The position numbers and the translations under genes were made by a program. A stretch of DNA of 64,000 nucleotides from Talinum fruticosum (lineage: Eukaryota; Streptophyta; Magnoliopsida; Caryophyllales; Talinaceae), in the NCBI GenBank assembly GCA_021018815.1, contig JAITYX010000016.1, positions 7,703,001 through 7,767,000 on the forward strand, in the 5' to 3' direction. Below the pieces are notes generated by a model. That model was not told the DNA's origin. It did no database searches and saw only the letters and a program-made list of their open reading frames with translations. Position 1 is the stretch's first letter, and each line of letters begins with the position of its first letter. This document shows positions 1-12,780 of this stretch, piece after piece.

Positions 1-2404
1 GATGGAGGCAAAGTAGTTGAAACGAGAGGATCCCTTGGTGCTCTTCACCGCGAGGATGCAGATTATGGTACTCACAGCCACAGCTATCGGGTCCAGGTGG
101 CTGTAGTCAGGGCTCAAATGATGGGCTGTGATACGGAAATCATCAGGTTGGCGGTTGCACAGGGTGGCAAAGTATGAGGTCCATGCACGAGCCACAGCCG
201 CTCCACCAATGATGTACTCCAGAAGTATGTTTCCAGCCGCGATGAAAGCCATGAAGTCACCCAACTCCACTCTTAGGTATGCAAATGATCCACCTGTATA
301 TTGTATATATACATATGAATTTGTGTCAACCAGAAAAATCAGTGATGATATGTAACATCTGTATGAAAAGGTAAATCAAAATTTTCAATTTTATGTACAC
401 TGTGACTTTCTAATTGATATCTAATGAACAGGTCAGAGCAGGTTTGGCATTTACAGAGTTCAGTTATATAGAGCCAACCTCTAGGTTAGACATGTTTTGA
501 GCTTTGATACATAAAACTCTTGTGTAAAAGGCAGCTTAGCCTCTGTATACAATCATTTTTACAATCAATATGAAAATTATTCCTAGAGTGAGAGACCTAT
601 CTCTCCTCTAGGCTTACTCCACTTTGCTTTGTTCTTCATGTTGGAGATCTTCAATATCAACATAGGGTCCTAGATACAAACACCAACCATTGAGATGCTT
701 TCTGGTCTTCAATCTTTCGTCAGGTAGAATTAAGCTAACCGTCAACCTATAAAAGGTAGAGTTACTCCAACACAGGTTTCCTCCATTCACAAGACTCGAA
801 CTAAAGATTTTATTTATGTAAGGGGTTTAAGTGTCTAAACACTTGAAATAACCTATACTGCTACCATCGAAATGAATTAATTACCTTGAATTGATCACGG
901 CAAATACATTTGTTCTTAAGTTATTAATACAAGATAAGTTATTTCATCGGGTTATTTTTTTAATCAAGAAATAATTAAATCTTGTTAAGATTACTATTAA
1001 ACATGCATATACCCTAATTTTTTATTATTTCGAATTCTATTTCTCACATGTACAATTACAACACCCCCCAAAAAAAAAACAAAAAAGTTTTACACAGAAA
1101 CTTTGATATCTCCACGGTCAACGGAAAGACCAAGTCAGCGCTATTTTCCCAATTTCGGCTATAAAAAATTGCAACGTGATTGGATGCCAGCTGATGTTTG
1201 ACTTCTTAGTACACATGGTAGCACATGGATTCAACGTTTTCTCCTTATTGCTTTTTTATTTATATAGAAAACTGTTTCTCCATTTTGATTTTTACTAGTA
1301 GGTGTTCAAATGCTTATGTAATGTGCATACACAAAAAAATTTAAAAATTAAATCCATTTCTTCTTGATGGGTGGCGGTAGGTGATGTTAATTTTACTAGA
1401 TAATCGCTGAAAAAATTATTAATACAAATATATATTCCTAAAAATATGTAAAGGCAAATATAATCGATAAAAAATAACTTAAAAAATTTAAACAGGACAT
1501 GTTACATAGTAATATATATTGGAGATTAATCTCAAAAAATTGAGATATTATTTCTTTGTCAAGTTGTAATACATAATTACATTTACAAACTTATCGTGAA
1601 AAATTATAGTCAAAGTCAAAATTATAGCGAGCATATTATCTTTAGAGAAGCATAAGTGAACATTGGTTTAGTCTTTTGGGGTGTTTAACAATGAGCTTTT
1701 ATAAGAAAAACTTATCCATTTATAAATTAAATTTAATTCTTCGAGAATTTCAACGAGTACATTTGATACATTTTAAGTAATTCATGTCGTTAATAATATC
1801 ATAGTACTTATCTACTAGCTATAACTTATAAGCAAATTAATTAACATAACCCTAAGTAATTTAGACGTAAAGAATTATTCCTTTTATCCTATGTTACGTT
1901 TCTATTTAAAAATTAAAATTTTACTTATGTCTTATAAAAACGAGAAAAAGACAAGTAATATGAGAGCGTGGAGGGAGTAAGTAATTAATTACCTGCAACG
2001 GGGATCTCGACGGCGAATTCAGTGTAGCAAAAGACGGAGAGCATGGAAGAGACTCCGGAGACGACGTAGGAGAGTACGACAGCCGGGCCAGCGTGTTCGC
2101 TGGCTTCTTGTCCTGTGAGGACGAATATTCCGGCGCCGATGACGGCTCCTATGCCGAACCACATGAGGTCCCACCAGGTGAGGTTCTTCTTCATCTCGTG
2201 CTGGCTCCGACCCTTGACATCATGGAGCTCCGTTTCGTCCAGGGACCGGGACGTGAGTCGGTCCATGAACCTGGCCGGAGTCTCCCTTAGAGCGGCCGCG
2301 TAGTTGGACCAGCTCTTGAATGACTCCTCCGGGAGGAAGTCTTCCTTGGTGCACATGCAGCCTCTCTTTCTCATCACTCCTCCTTGGCCGCCTTCCACCC
2401 CCAT
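1..2404 (-). CDS. CAT1: Cationic amino acid transporter, CAT1/5/8 clade (5' part, runs off window)
   Basis: This is a plant CAT-family (APC superfamily) permease for basic and other amino acids, expected in the plasma membrane. Exon 1 is 1993-2404 (ATG at 2404, 137 codons plus one base). Exon 2 starts at 293 and runs off the window. Intron 1 (294-1992) is GT-AG, and joining the exons gives a continuous frame through VAGGSF. Visible features are the CAT1-type N-terminus (GCMCTKEDFLPEESF, then FMDRL), the first membrane helix WWDLMWFGIGAVIGAGIFVL and, in exon 2, ILEY-like and SSRFNYFAS segments. The match to Arabidopsis CAT1 is from memory and strong at clade level; CAT5 or CAT8 cannot be excluded. 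The remaining two thirds or more lie beyond base 1. No frame damage is visible in the part shown. Confidence 0.9.
294..1992 (-). other. Intron 1 of the CAT-like gene
   Basis: AT-rich intron bounded by donor GTAATT next to 1992 and acceptor ATACAG at 294-299. I see no gene or element with defined ends in it. There is a short run of C then A near 1063-1085. Confidence 0.7.
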
Positions 2405-3049
2405 AACTCACCTCTCTGGCTAGAACAGGGGACAGAGAGAAACAGAGAGAGAAAGGGAGGAGAGAAACAGGGGATAATTAGGAGAGAATAAGCTGTGCAT
2501 AAAATACATGGACTAGTAGTAGGAGAATTATTTTATGCCAAAACAATTAAGGTTTGACCTATGGAAATAATTTATTATGGAAAGGATCGGATTAGCTAGC
2601 TGTCTTATTTAAGAATGCGAGTACTGGTTCACATGCAAGTTGTAAGGCGTCCACATTCATTTTTTTTAAAAATTGTTTCCCATTCTCTTTCAACTTGTAT
2701 GTATTTGCCTCGTTTGAATATACTTAAACTCGTGGGTTTACATCTAACCACTAGTTATAAACACTGAAACGCAGGCTCGAGTTTCTTACTAATGACGTAA
2801 CATTAATAGAATCATCGAGACAAGGATTCATTTCTCTTCTTGCAAAGGGTACCTATATATGACTGTTGTTAGTGGAATCAGAGAATGAAACTCTATCGAT
2901 TGAAGAAATAAACTAGTGGGAAGATTTGAATTTTGAATGTAGAGGGGAAATTAAAGATTGCACGGCACACGGCAGATCAGATTCAGGGGTGTGAGCCTAA
3001 AACGAAGCAACCAGCACGAATTGTGTGAGCAGTAAAAAAGGGGGTACAA
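2405..3049. other. Upstream region of the CAT-like gene
   Basis: Sequence before the CAT start. It includes a purine-rich GAGA/AGAG stretch at about 2430-2480, which on the minus strand is a CT-rich 5' leader of the kind common in plant genes. I see no other coding signal. Confidence 0.4.
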
Positions 3050-3290
3050 TTCAGAATTTCAGGTAGAATATGTAACGGATGAAATAAAGTTTAGGATGAA
3101 TTATTGGGTTAGATTAAATTTTCAAATTTAGCTAGAAAATGTAACGGGTGAAATAAATTTCGAGGGTGAGTTATTGGGTTAGATTCTGGTAGGATAAATT
3201 ATCAGATTCAGCTTGAAAATTTAACGGATGAAATAAACCTTTGGATGCATTGTGGGGTTAGATTTTGGTAGGACAAATTTTGGATTGAGG
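3050..3290 (+). repeat. Three-copy tandem repeat, unit about 80 bp
   Basis: Three degenerate direct copies begin near 3050, 3120 and 3204. Each contains the chain AACGG(A/G)TGAAATAAA, then a TTATTGGGTTAGATT-like block and GGTAGGA(C/T)AAATT. A poly-A run follows at about 3298-3313. It lies between the 5' end of the CAT gene and the 3' end of the RING-CH gene. No coding potential. Confidence 0.75.
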
Positions 3291-3648
3291 GCCCAACAAA
3301 AAAAAAAAAAAAAGTAAACAGAGAAGAAAAAAGAAAAGAGTTGTTTGACATCAAAGAGTAATGTATGGCAGTAATATTATGTACATAACAGTAATATTTA
3401 CAAATCAGAGGCAATTTTCTGCCTCGAATGAAGTCGTTTTGTAACCTTACAATCTTTTCTTTTCAAGATTAGATGATTTTGTTCAGGCCTGTACTGTTAG
3501 TTACTTCTTTTGTTCGATCCTGAAGACTTGCATGTTTGGCATTCTGACAATTAATCTGCAGCATTAGGCACTCTCTGTACGGTCTTGTGTAAAGACCACA
3601 GTTAACGGGTCATTCATTTCAAAGATCTGTCATCTTCTTCGTGAAAAG

Positions 3649-5950
3649 TTACTGAACATGGATAAAATGAGCTGCAAGCTGTGGCTGTACATGCTCATTT
3701 TCTTCATCTGATATTGTAAATTGATGTTCTGCAAGAATCTGTACCATCCATCAACAAAGAAAAGGGGAATAAGGTTAGCAATTTCACTGTAAACCTTAGT
3801 CCTCTTGCTATTCTTGCTATCCTATGTTTCTTTTGGAATTGAAGGATTTTAGCGAAGTGTGTGATTATTTGAAGAGTCCGAAATGGTTCAGTTTTCTCGG
3901 GTTTTGCCACTCCCAGCTAGTCCTTATGCAACTAAAGTGAAACTAACCAAACCAATATCTTGAAGTCCTGCCTAGGCTAAGATGGGTGTATGCATAAGGG
4001 AGGAGGGTACCCCCTATCCTTTTAATTGTAGAGGCCCCATTTCATGTGAATAAGCATGAAATCAAATAATCTAAATGGCAAAAACAAATCATCAATTCCA
4101 AGAGCCTGAACAGCAAGAAATGACTAACTTCTGCGAGCCACCCTAAAAGGCGGGGATTGAAAATAACTTGGAAGCAGAACCCATTATAGGTTATGTTCAC
4201 AATTGAAAGACAGTCAAGCCATTTATATAACAGCTTATAGAACTAAACGAATTAAATACTTTACTGACCGGGCGATGTCTTCGATAATTGCGAATAAGGC
4301 TACATGCTTTAAGCATGACACACATTGGCAGCAAAATACCAATGGTTCTCAGCATCAATAGCTGCAAGTAGTTAAATCATACAAATATTTCACAATCTGC
4401 CGACAGCAAAACACTATGCATTTTAAAGGCGCAAATTAAAGGTAACTTACTGTGTATAATGTATATGAGTATTCTCCTGCCTCATTGAGCACGATAGGAA
4501 GAGTGTGGCGTAGGACCAGGAGAACTACAAACTGCTTTCAAACACACCAAAAGCAGAGTAAAGGTCAAGGTCAAGGTCAAGGTCATTCTCACGCATGGTA
4601 TATGAAGCCCTCTTGAAAAGAGAGGAGGAAAAAAATTGCACAATCGTGCAGACAAACCACGAAGACACAAAGGACACAAACATGCAGACTAACCAGCCAA
4701 ACCAGGAAGATGAGAAATACGTATTTAACATCAAATAAATAAATCTTCGGGTGATCAGCCAAATTTCAGTGACAACTGAAACACTACAATGGCCCCAAAA
4801 CTGGCCAACACACCCTCCAGTACCATGGATCATCTTATCATATACCAGTTGAAGGGGCAACTAGAGATTTAAAGAAGTGAAATATGCAACTCATGCATGG
4901 AAAATTAAGGAAGAGGGCAAGATATTACAATTATCGCAATTATCCGGCAGCAAACAATGCTTCCTGTAGGAACTGGGTACTCATCAAAGCTACGCTCAAA
5001 GAAATTGCGATCAGCGGCAACAATAGATGGATGATAATATTGATCAATCCTTGAAAACTCCCATGGTTCCCTGTAGAAGCCCCAAAACATTTAATTTTTC
5101 TTCAAGATTCAATAACAAAAAAGGTTTTGACTCAAACAATTTAAAGGCTGTCAACCCCATAGAAAGAGCTTCCAGAACAATCTTTATAACTCAATGGAAG
5201 TGAGTGCAAATGTGGTGCCTAAAAGACTGACTGCTCTTGGATCTTGATCGATCACACTAAGGGCGCATGAATAATGTTTGTACCTCAAGTTTTATATATA
5301 GAGGAAAAAGACATACCTTAAGTGCACTGGAACAACAGCAAAAGGCAACCTAGGGGTGGAGCAGAATATCCAGGCTTGAATTGCTGCAACCTCATAGAAA
5401 TACAGAGAAATAGGAAGTTAACAAGCGAATGCTCTTGCCACTCAAACTATAATGAAAAAAATCAAGAAATATAGAAGATGACCTGCTGGCAGATCTCACA
5501 GATAGTATTGCCCTTCTCATTGCACCACATTTGAACGCATCTACGGTGAGCATACTGCAATAAATAAGAGCTATGATCGTCTTGCATGACCAAAACCCAC
5601 AAAAGAATAAGGACAGACGGTACAATGAGAATGACAAGAGAAATGAAATATATTAAAAACCTAAATGTATGAAATTGCATTCTCCGAATTCTGAATGTAG
5701 TTGAGCAAATAATGTAAAAAAAAATTCATTTTCATTCATACAGAAGAATAAACAAACAAGATGTAATCAGGATTCTACTTAGACCACAAAATGAACAACC
5801 GACTTAAGCAATTCAACATGTTCCAAACAAACCGACCTTCAAACTACCAGAACAAGCGCAAGGCGTCTCCATGTTAGATGCTTCATCTTCATCGTGGCAA
5901 ATCCGACATTGCACAATTTTCCTCAGTGCCAAACCCCTATTCAATTCCAT
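3649..5950 (-). CDS. RING-CH (RINGv) E3 ubiquitin ligase, MARCH-like with DUF3675-type tail; one apparent frameshift
   Basis: Membrane-bound E3 ligase of the plant RING-CH family. Exons on the minus strand are 5837-5950, 5483-5554, 5317-5383, 4929-5070, 4451-4531, 4269-4361 and 3649-3738, all with GT-AG junctions. The C4HC3 RING-CH reads CRICHDEDE, then CACSGSLKYAHRRCVQ, WCNEKG and CEICQQ. FKPGYSAPP follows, then the DUF3675-like part with two hydrophobic segments (FVVLLVLRHTLPIVL and LLMLRTIGILLPMCVML). The frame breaks once, at the four-G run 5353-5356: QFKPGYSAPP and PRLPFAVVPVH are in different frames. Adding one base gives 220 codons. The start is uncertain; I chose the first ATG of the RING exon. 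A noncoding 5' exon probably ends at 6864 (donor GTAAGT). Confidence 0.8.
4561..4585 (-). promoter_or_regulatory. Tandem TTGACC hexamers (W-box cores) in a RING-CH intron
   Basis: The plus strand carries about four consecutive copies of GGTCAA, so the minus (gene) strand reads TTGACC repeatedly. TTGAC(C/T) is the W-box core bound by WRKY factors. It lies in the intron 4532-4928, close to the acceptor of exon 4451-4531. Whether it is used is unknown; a simple hexamer microsatellite is the plain alternative. Confidence 0.35.
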
Positions 5951-7290
5951 CCTATCAACTGAAAACTCCTCCACCAAGGAACCAACACAGTTCACTTCTG
6001 CAGAATCAACTCATTGCAATGTCATCTTGGTCTCCGGAAAGAGCAACTTAAATACCAAGCCAAAACCAACACCAGACGAACCTCTAAATTTCCATCAGTG
6101 CAAGTAATTGTGAAATTGATAACTTTTCAGCCAACATATGAGTAGCTATAGGAGGATAGTTGGCTCCATGTTGGACCATGTATCTCTAATACATCTAATC
6201 CATCACATTATCCAAAATTAGATTGCAAATCGGACCTACAAACAGATGAAAGTAAGTGGGTTGGTTAACCACAGAAAAGCACAAGCACAGCACTCATCGA
6301 TAACGAAATTAAGGTGAGCCATTTGAATGACAGAATCAACTTTTTTAGATGGAAGGAGCAGAAGATTCAGGCCTTGAAACCTAAGCCAAAATCTAGACGA
6401 TGACCCTCTTCACTTAATCAAAGACGTTACAAATCAGAAACACTTCCAATGAAATGAAAACCGGTTGTATAATATGCACTTGGCACAAAACCCAATTCAG
6501 ACCCAGGATTCACAGCTGAAATAAATGCCATGGACCTTACACAATCACCAGCCCAAAAAAAAAAAAAAAACACGCATCCTAGTTCAAAGAGAGATTAACA
6601 CAACATGCAATCCATTAATTGAACAAAATTATCAATCAGCTACAGATAACCAATAAATTCATCCACAATTTAAAGGTTTCTGGTATACACAATCACAGAA
6701 AGCCTCTTAGGATTACACCCAACACCAACCCCCCAACAAGAAAAATAAAATCAAAAAAGCACCTGTTGTCTTTGTCATAGAAGAGCCCACCTTGGATTGA
6801 CGAGGAAACAGGAAAGGGGTTGCATGTATATCAGGAGAAGGGAGGAGAGAGAGTGAGACTTACAAGGGATGTTTTCAGCGTAGCTTGATTAGAGCAAATT
6901 CACGGAAAGAGAAGGGAGTTGAAGCAAGGTATTGTACAGGATTTGGGGGTGTCTTTGTTAGCCATACTCCATCTTTCCTTTGCCCAGAAAATACTACTGC
7001 TCTTCCTATGTCATCTCAAAAACAAAAAAAAAAAGGAAATAAACAAATAAATTTCGATTCTTTCCAGATGGGTGTTTGGATTTTGCGGCTCTAGTTTTGA
7101 CATCTCAAAAAGGTGTTGGGGGAAAACAGTGAATTTGGGGAAATCCGAAAGATTCCATCGGAAAATCTCCCTCCCTGCTATCCCCGTCTGGTTGTTTTCT
7201 TCCTCCTCTCTCTCTCCCTCCCTGACTTGAGCTATTATTTTTATTACTGTAATTATTATTATTGGGCCTGGCCTTGACTCATAATCCAAT
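5951..7290 (-). other. 5' leader intron and upstream region of the RING-CH gene
   Basis: A probable noncoding first exon ends at 6864 with a good minus-strand donor (CCTT then GTAAGT). 6000-6863 would then be a 5'-UTR intron; a candidate acceptor TTCTGCAG lies near 5998-6005. The stretch 7190-7225 is CT-rich on the plus strand. I see no other gene here. Confidence 0.4.
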
Positions 7291-9345
7291 TGACATCCTA
7301 TTCAGCCCTAAAGGCCCCAAACGTTATAAATTTTTAATTTTTAGACATATTTTCTTAAATATTTCAGGTGAATATTTGTTTAAATTTAAAAGTATTATAA
7401 AATATCATGTATTTTAGAAAATATCTTTCATGTAATAAAAAAACTAAAATTTAATGTTATTAATATGTGTCAGAGTTAACTTTTTAACTAAACATAAAAA
7501 ACCATCACATTTCGAGTTCAATAGTAGTACAATTTTAACTTAACTTTTAAGTCAAATTAGAGAGCTCACGTTTAAAACCATTAATATAATTTTATATTAT
7601 TATTTTAATTTTTATTCCAAATTTTATTTTCTGCCATTATATATATATATATATATATAAAATACCGGTTTTTCAGTAGACAAAGATATACGGAATTTAT
7701 GTACCATCGTAACAAATTTGCACCATTTTAAATGTTGAAAATAAATTAATTAAAAATTAAATAAATTTGTTAGTAATCGGCGATATCAGGCTAAAATAAG
7801 CAATGTTATTTGTTGTAACTAACCACATATTATAAAAAAGAATTCAATAGATTTGTTTTCACTTGAAAATACAAGCACATGATGAACAGAATAGAGTGAA
7901 TATATGTCAGAATATGCAGAAATGAAAGGTAGAAAACAAAGACATTTAGAAAATTGAAGAAAGTGTCTGTGTGACCTTCACACCCAGGATATATATCAGA
8001 TTTGCAATCAAAGAGAAAGTCTGTCATGCAACAGCTTGCATGATCTTCAAGTAAGAGAAAAGAAAAATGAGACATTTTAATACAACAAGCAATGGACAAT
8101 CCATTATTTTTGTCGAGTCAAGTCGCAGACCAGTTAAAGGAAATAAAGAAAAAAATCAATAAGCACGGGAATCCACATTGTCGGAGGTTTTGCATAATTT
8201 ATTGGACTGTTCCTGCACTTAAAGTTGAGGCAATTGGAAATTAGGGGTGGAATTATTGAAGCAAGCAGGAGCAGGTCTGTGGTCATTCAATTTACTTTCT
8301 TCTCTCATTCCATTGATTTAGATTTGATCTTGAATGCTCCTACCAAATTAAGTGAGATGGAAAAACAGTTGCTCATTCACTCGCTAAATTAAGCCAGGTA
8401 GAGTCAAAATAGATTTGATTGGGAGTTTAACCAAGCCAGGCTGCCCTTGTTCATCAATGAATTAGCACCTGATTTTTTATCAAAAAATAAAAAAAATGAG
8501 TTAAATTTATCTTTTATTTTTTGTATTAAAAAGATTTATTTATTGTTAAGAGGTAATTATTTGTGTATGTTATTAATATTTTATTATTATTATAACTACT
8601 ACTACTATTACTATTACAACAACTTTTTCAGAAAATTAATAACTTTGGTTGATGTGAGTATTATGTATTTTTAGAAAAAATATTATGTAAAGTTAAATCA
8701 TAAATTAAGAATTTTACAAATGTATATTCAAAAGTAACAGTTTATAATTATTATTTTTATTATTTTAAATTCACTAATGTTTATCTTAAATACCCCTTCG
8801 ATATTTTTTTGGCAAGATTAGATGCATTCACAAAGAAAATTTTGAGCATACATACATTTACCTTTCATGTATTGGTGCAAAATAATTGTTGAAGAGCATC
8901 TATTAGGATCATTCCATCCACGTAACTGGATACATATCAATTTTGTTAGATTTATTAAATATGACTTGTAAAGAAATGTGCAAATCTAGTTCAATTCGAT
9001 TGGATTCAAATGTTTTAAAATACATATTATGTCGTTAACACAAGGTAACCCCAAAATGGATCAAACTCTTTTGTTTGTTATTTTTAGAAATTGAACAATT
9101 ATTCAACACAAATGCCCTTAAATAATTTCCATGCTTAAAGAGTTAAAACGTAAGATAACAATTCCTAAAAATGATATCTGAGAATATAGACAGCAATTTC
9201 AGACTTGCAATTTCTGAAAATATAGGCAAGCTGAATATTCACAAGGAAGATAAGATATTTCTACAATCTACCACACTGTGCCACACATTTAACCTTTGAT
9301 CTCAAAGGTCATAAACATACCAAAAAATCCTGAAGCATGACCTAA
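7291..9345. other. AT-rich intergenic region
   Basis: Very AT-rich, with an (AT)n tract at about 7638-7662 and runs of TTA and CTA near 8578-8620. I see no gene, RNA or transposon ends. The short open frames here have the composition of random AT-rich DNA. Confidence 0.5.
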
Positions 9346-10711
9346 TTAATAGAGCAGAAACTGGAAAAATATGATCATGTACAAAGAAACTGACAATACA
9401 GCAAACACATGCTGCCAGAAGAGAATTGCTGAGGCTTCTTCAACTGCATATCCCCTCAAGCTAGCAATAGCTCCAAGCAATATAGCACTTGGTGTGACAT
9501 AGTGCAGCAAGATCACAAACCGAAACATTTGATCTCCTTCGAGTAGCAAACCCAGTTTATCGGCCAAAACAAGGACCCCAATCCCTATCAAAGGAAGCAC
9601 CAAGAGTCTAGCGACTATGATCCCAGCAGTTGTCCTGACACCGAGTCTTGACTTATCTGGGCCCTCGGCTAGCATCCCTCCTAGCACCAGCATGACTGAA
9701 GGGACCATAGCTCCTGATAGGATTTGGAAGCTGTCGGTGATAAAGGAAAGTGCGGCTTCCTCCCCATAAACTAAGCTCTTGAATTGAGGAACCATGCCAA
9801 TGGTTATGGCTAATAGGGAGGCAATAGTTGGGGGCTGGAGAATGTTTTGAATAGGTGTTTGTTCTGCGACTGTTCTGATTTTTCTCACCACTTTTGGCTC
9901 TGCCCAACACGTTATTGATTTGGGATCATCTTCTAGTGCCTCGAAATCAGGGACTGGTGTGGCTGACTCACCCAACATAGAGTTGAATACGCGATAAATG
10001 AAGGGTGTTTTAGCATGCTCGGTCTCCTTCTCATAAACCCCTGGCCACTCTGCTTCATAGAGAAGTGGTACGCTCAAATCACTCCCATAATTAGATCCCA
10101 GGCGCTCTCCTTGTTCCTCCACGATCTCACCCTCGTTGATGTCCTCTTCCACCACATCATAGTACTCAGCGGGCGGCTCCATCATGTGGTAAACAAAGGT
10201 GTAAAAAGAGTAACAGCCACCCATTGAGCAAAAGAGTCATAAGCCACCCCGGTCTGTCTACAGTCCGGGCCAAAAGGGTGGTTCTTGGCGTGGCAAACCG
10301 AGGTGATTATGGCTAGGGGAGGTTGCCCGTGTTCCCAAAGGCGATCATGATTATAGTGAGCCGGAAAAACTGAGGTGGTGGCTTGCATATGCGAGCTACA
10401 ACATAGCCCAAGGCAGCCCCAATCACGGTGCTGAGGACTACATTGAAGGGGATGAACCACCAAAGGACGAAGTTCTTGAGGGTTATGGACTGACCTAAGT
10501 AGGTGAAGATCAAACAGGGTAAAAACAGGGCAAATACAAGTTTGCTAAGCACCCTGAATGTGGCTCGTGGGATCAACTTGTGTTTCGGGTGACCCAAAAT
10601 CACACCAATTAATGTCAAGGTGATAAGCTTCATCAATGGCAGAATGGCTGCAAAGAAACCCTCCTCTTTCATCTTTCCTTCATAGAGTTTTGCCATAAAA
10701 GATTCAGCCAT
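9346..10711 (-). CDS. PILS2: PILS2-type auxin transport facilitator (PIN-LIKES), intronless; two apparent frameshifts
   Basis: PILS proteins are ER-membrane auxin carriers that control intracellular auxin. The protein starts at ATG 10711 (MAESFMAKLYEGK). It shows the N-terminal helices (FLPCLIFTYLGQSITL, WWFIPFNVVLS), FGNTGNLP, a CHAKNHPFGPDC segment, FAQWVAV, YHMMEPP, an acidic central loop, then the C-terminal helices with QPPTIASLLAI, SFITDSFQIL, PSVMLVLGGML and ASLRGYAVEEASAILFWQH. These match Arabidopsis PILS2, which is also a single-exon gene. The frame is broken twice: at the four-G run 10316-10319 (inside NLPLAI) and at the five-A run 10203-10207 (before YTFVYHMMEPP). Each lacks exactly one base. 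With both added the frame is 456 codons, the family length, so assembly error is at least as likely as a pseudogene. Confidence 0.9.
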
Positions 10712-12366
10712 TTCCAAAACTCCCTAGGAAAATCTTCACAAAATTCCTAGGACGAGAAAGAAAGACGAAAGAAGAAGGTGAAGAATCCCAAATACTCCCT
10801 TCCTAGTATGATATACAGAAGAGGGAAATTTTCTATGTCAGTCCCTTAAACAACACGAGTATCGATCAGATATATACAATAAACGACGATCATATTAAAA
10901 TAGACTCTTACGGCAATGTTTTTGTATGTGCAAGAGACAGAAGAAATGTTAGAGTGAAGGGACAATTACACTTGGAAAAGGGCAAAAGGGGATTAAGGAC
11001 AAAGTCGATTAATAAAGGAAAAACAAGATGAGAACAAAGATTTTTCTTCTAGAGAATTAGCTTTGTTGTGTAATGCATACTACTAATCATAAATGGACTG
11101 CTTCAATGAAGCTTCAGAGAAATTTCAAAACTAACTTTACTGAATATTGAAAGGATACAAGAACTTTTCCAGACACAAAATATGACCTTTATAAGAGAAA
11201 AGGGGCTTTTAAACCTAATTTGTCCTAGATTTTGATATTTAACTTAATTTCCAGAATTTAGACAGACAGAGCTGGTAACCAGCAATTTTGACAAGGCAGA
11301 ACTCAGAAGCTATCTGGCCTTACAGATACTTGATTTATCTTCTGTAAATGGTAAGTCGATTTTATTTATATGTGATACGTAAATAAAGAATTAAGATATA
11401 TGTTCGAATTTTATAAATTAAGAATACTTATTCCACTTTTGTAAGGGAAAAAAAGAGAACATTTATACGTAACTTTATAATTTGACATAAGCCAAACCCA
11501 GCTCCACTGGAGGTTGTGGCTTGTGGATGGTGATGGCGATGTGACAAACCCCAAACTGCGAGTTACGACGAGTTCTATATATATATATATATATTACATG
11601 GAGGTGGCTTTCAACTTTTAATTACCACTTCATTCATATTCTCATAATTAATCAATAAATTATGCCATATAGATCTAGATATTAAATTTTGCTCCATGTG
11701 GGTTTTTTTAAATAATGTTTCTTTTTAAATGAAAAGCCAAATGTTGAGCATGTTTTTTATTTAGTTTTGGATGTAATAACGAAAGCATATAATATATCCA
11801 TGTCAGAATTATATATATAGCTTTATTTTATTCTCGTTCCAAATTATGATCTGACTGAATATAACACAATTAATTTTTTTAAGAATAATGAATGAATTTC
11901 ATTAATTGAAAGTCATACTGGCATCTACAATAAAAATCAGGCCCAAACAAATTGATCATAACTAAAATAACGAAATAAATCCTTCGATTGAAAAAACTAA
12001 TTGAAACTTTTTTAAACGCTAAATTTCAATTCAAGATTTGTGCTTATTTATATATATATCCAATCAAGTTGGTATTCATATCCACTATTAAAATAACTAA
12101 CTATTATTTTCTTATTTTCGTTCATATTCACCAATTTAAGATCTGATAAACTTGAAATCCATGTAATATTGATTAGCATCAAATTATTTGCTCCAGGAAA
12201 ATCAAAAACTATCTGCGGCTTAAAATAAATCAATCAGTATTTTACATCAATTCATACATTGAACAAGCCAACAGTTTCATAGCTGGCTGGCCTTTCTAAA
12301 ACTCAGGCCTAGCCAGTCAACCCCATCAGAGATAGAGCGAGATTGATAATGCGATGAGCAGCCGAG
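10712..12366. other. Upstream region of PILS2 and intergenic
   Basis: Promoter side of the PILS2 gene, then AT-rich intergenic DNA with a (TA)n tract near 11576-11596. I see no gene, structural RNA or bounded transposon. Confidence 0.45.
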
Positions 12367-12780
12367 CTAGGAAAAGTGGAGAGCGAGCAAAATGAGGGAA
12401 GTGGGGAAGCTAAGCGTGAGCATGGCCAAGGCAGCAAGGGCAACACTAGGGCGAGTATTCATCAACTGGGTTTGGACCATCCCTAAGATCCTACATATGT
12501 ACTCATCGTATTCAGCATACATTTGCTTCTCCCATTCCATCCACTCTCTCGGTGGCTCGTAGTTCCTCTCTACCACCTTCATCTCGTGGATCCGTTTCCT
12601 TAGCACGATCATGTTCTCATCCACCACTCGTCCTAGGTGTCGAGCTTCATACGAGCTGCTTCTTCTCAGAGCAGAGACTACTTGAAAGCTACTGTTATTA
12701 GGTCTCGATTTTGATTTTGGTTTCGGTTTTGGTTTTGAAGAGAGCGGATTGAATAGAGAGGAAAGAGTTAGGGCATCCAT
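12367..12780 (-). CDS. Small plant-specific, probably plastid-targeted membrane protein (unnamed family)
   Basis: Single-exon protein of 137 residues starting at ATG 12780 (MDALTLSS). The N-terminus is rich in Ser, Lys and Pro (KPKPKPKSKSR) with few acidic residues, as in a chloroplast transit peptide. The middle has a helix-forming conserved block (MIVLRKRIHEMKVVERNYEP, then PREWMEWEKQMYAEYDEYIC). The C-terminus has MNTRPSVALAALAMLTL and a hydrophobic tail, consistent with one membrane span. I recognise the WMEWEK...LMNTRPS pattern as a conserved plant family without an assigned function. A CT-rich leader precedes it. No frame damage. Confidence 0.75.
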   Translation of the reverse strand: MDALTLSSLFNPLSSKPKPKPKSKSRPNNSSFQVVSALRRSSSYEARHLGRVVDENMIVLRKRIHEMKVVERNYEPPREWMEWEKQMYAEYDEYICRILGMVQTQLMNTRPSVALAALAMLTLSFPTSLILLALHFS

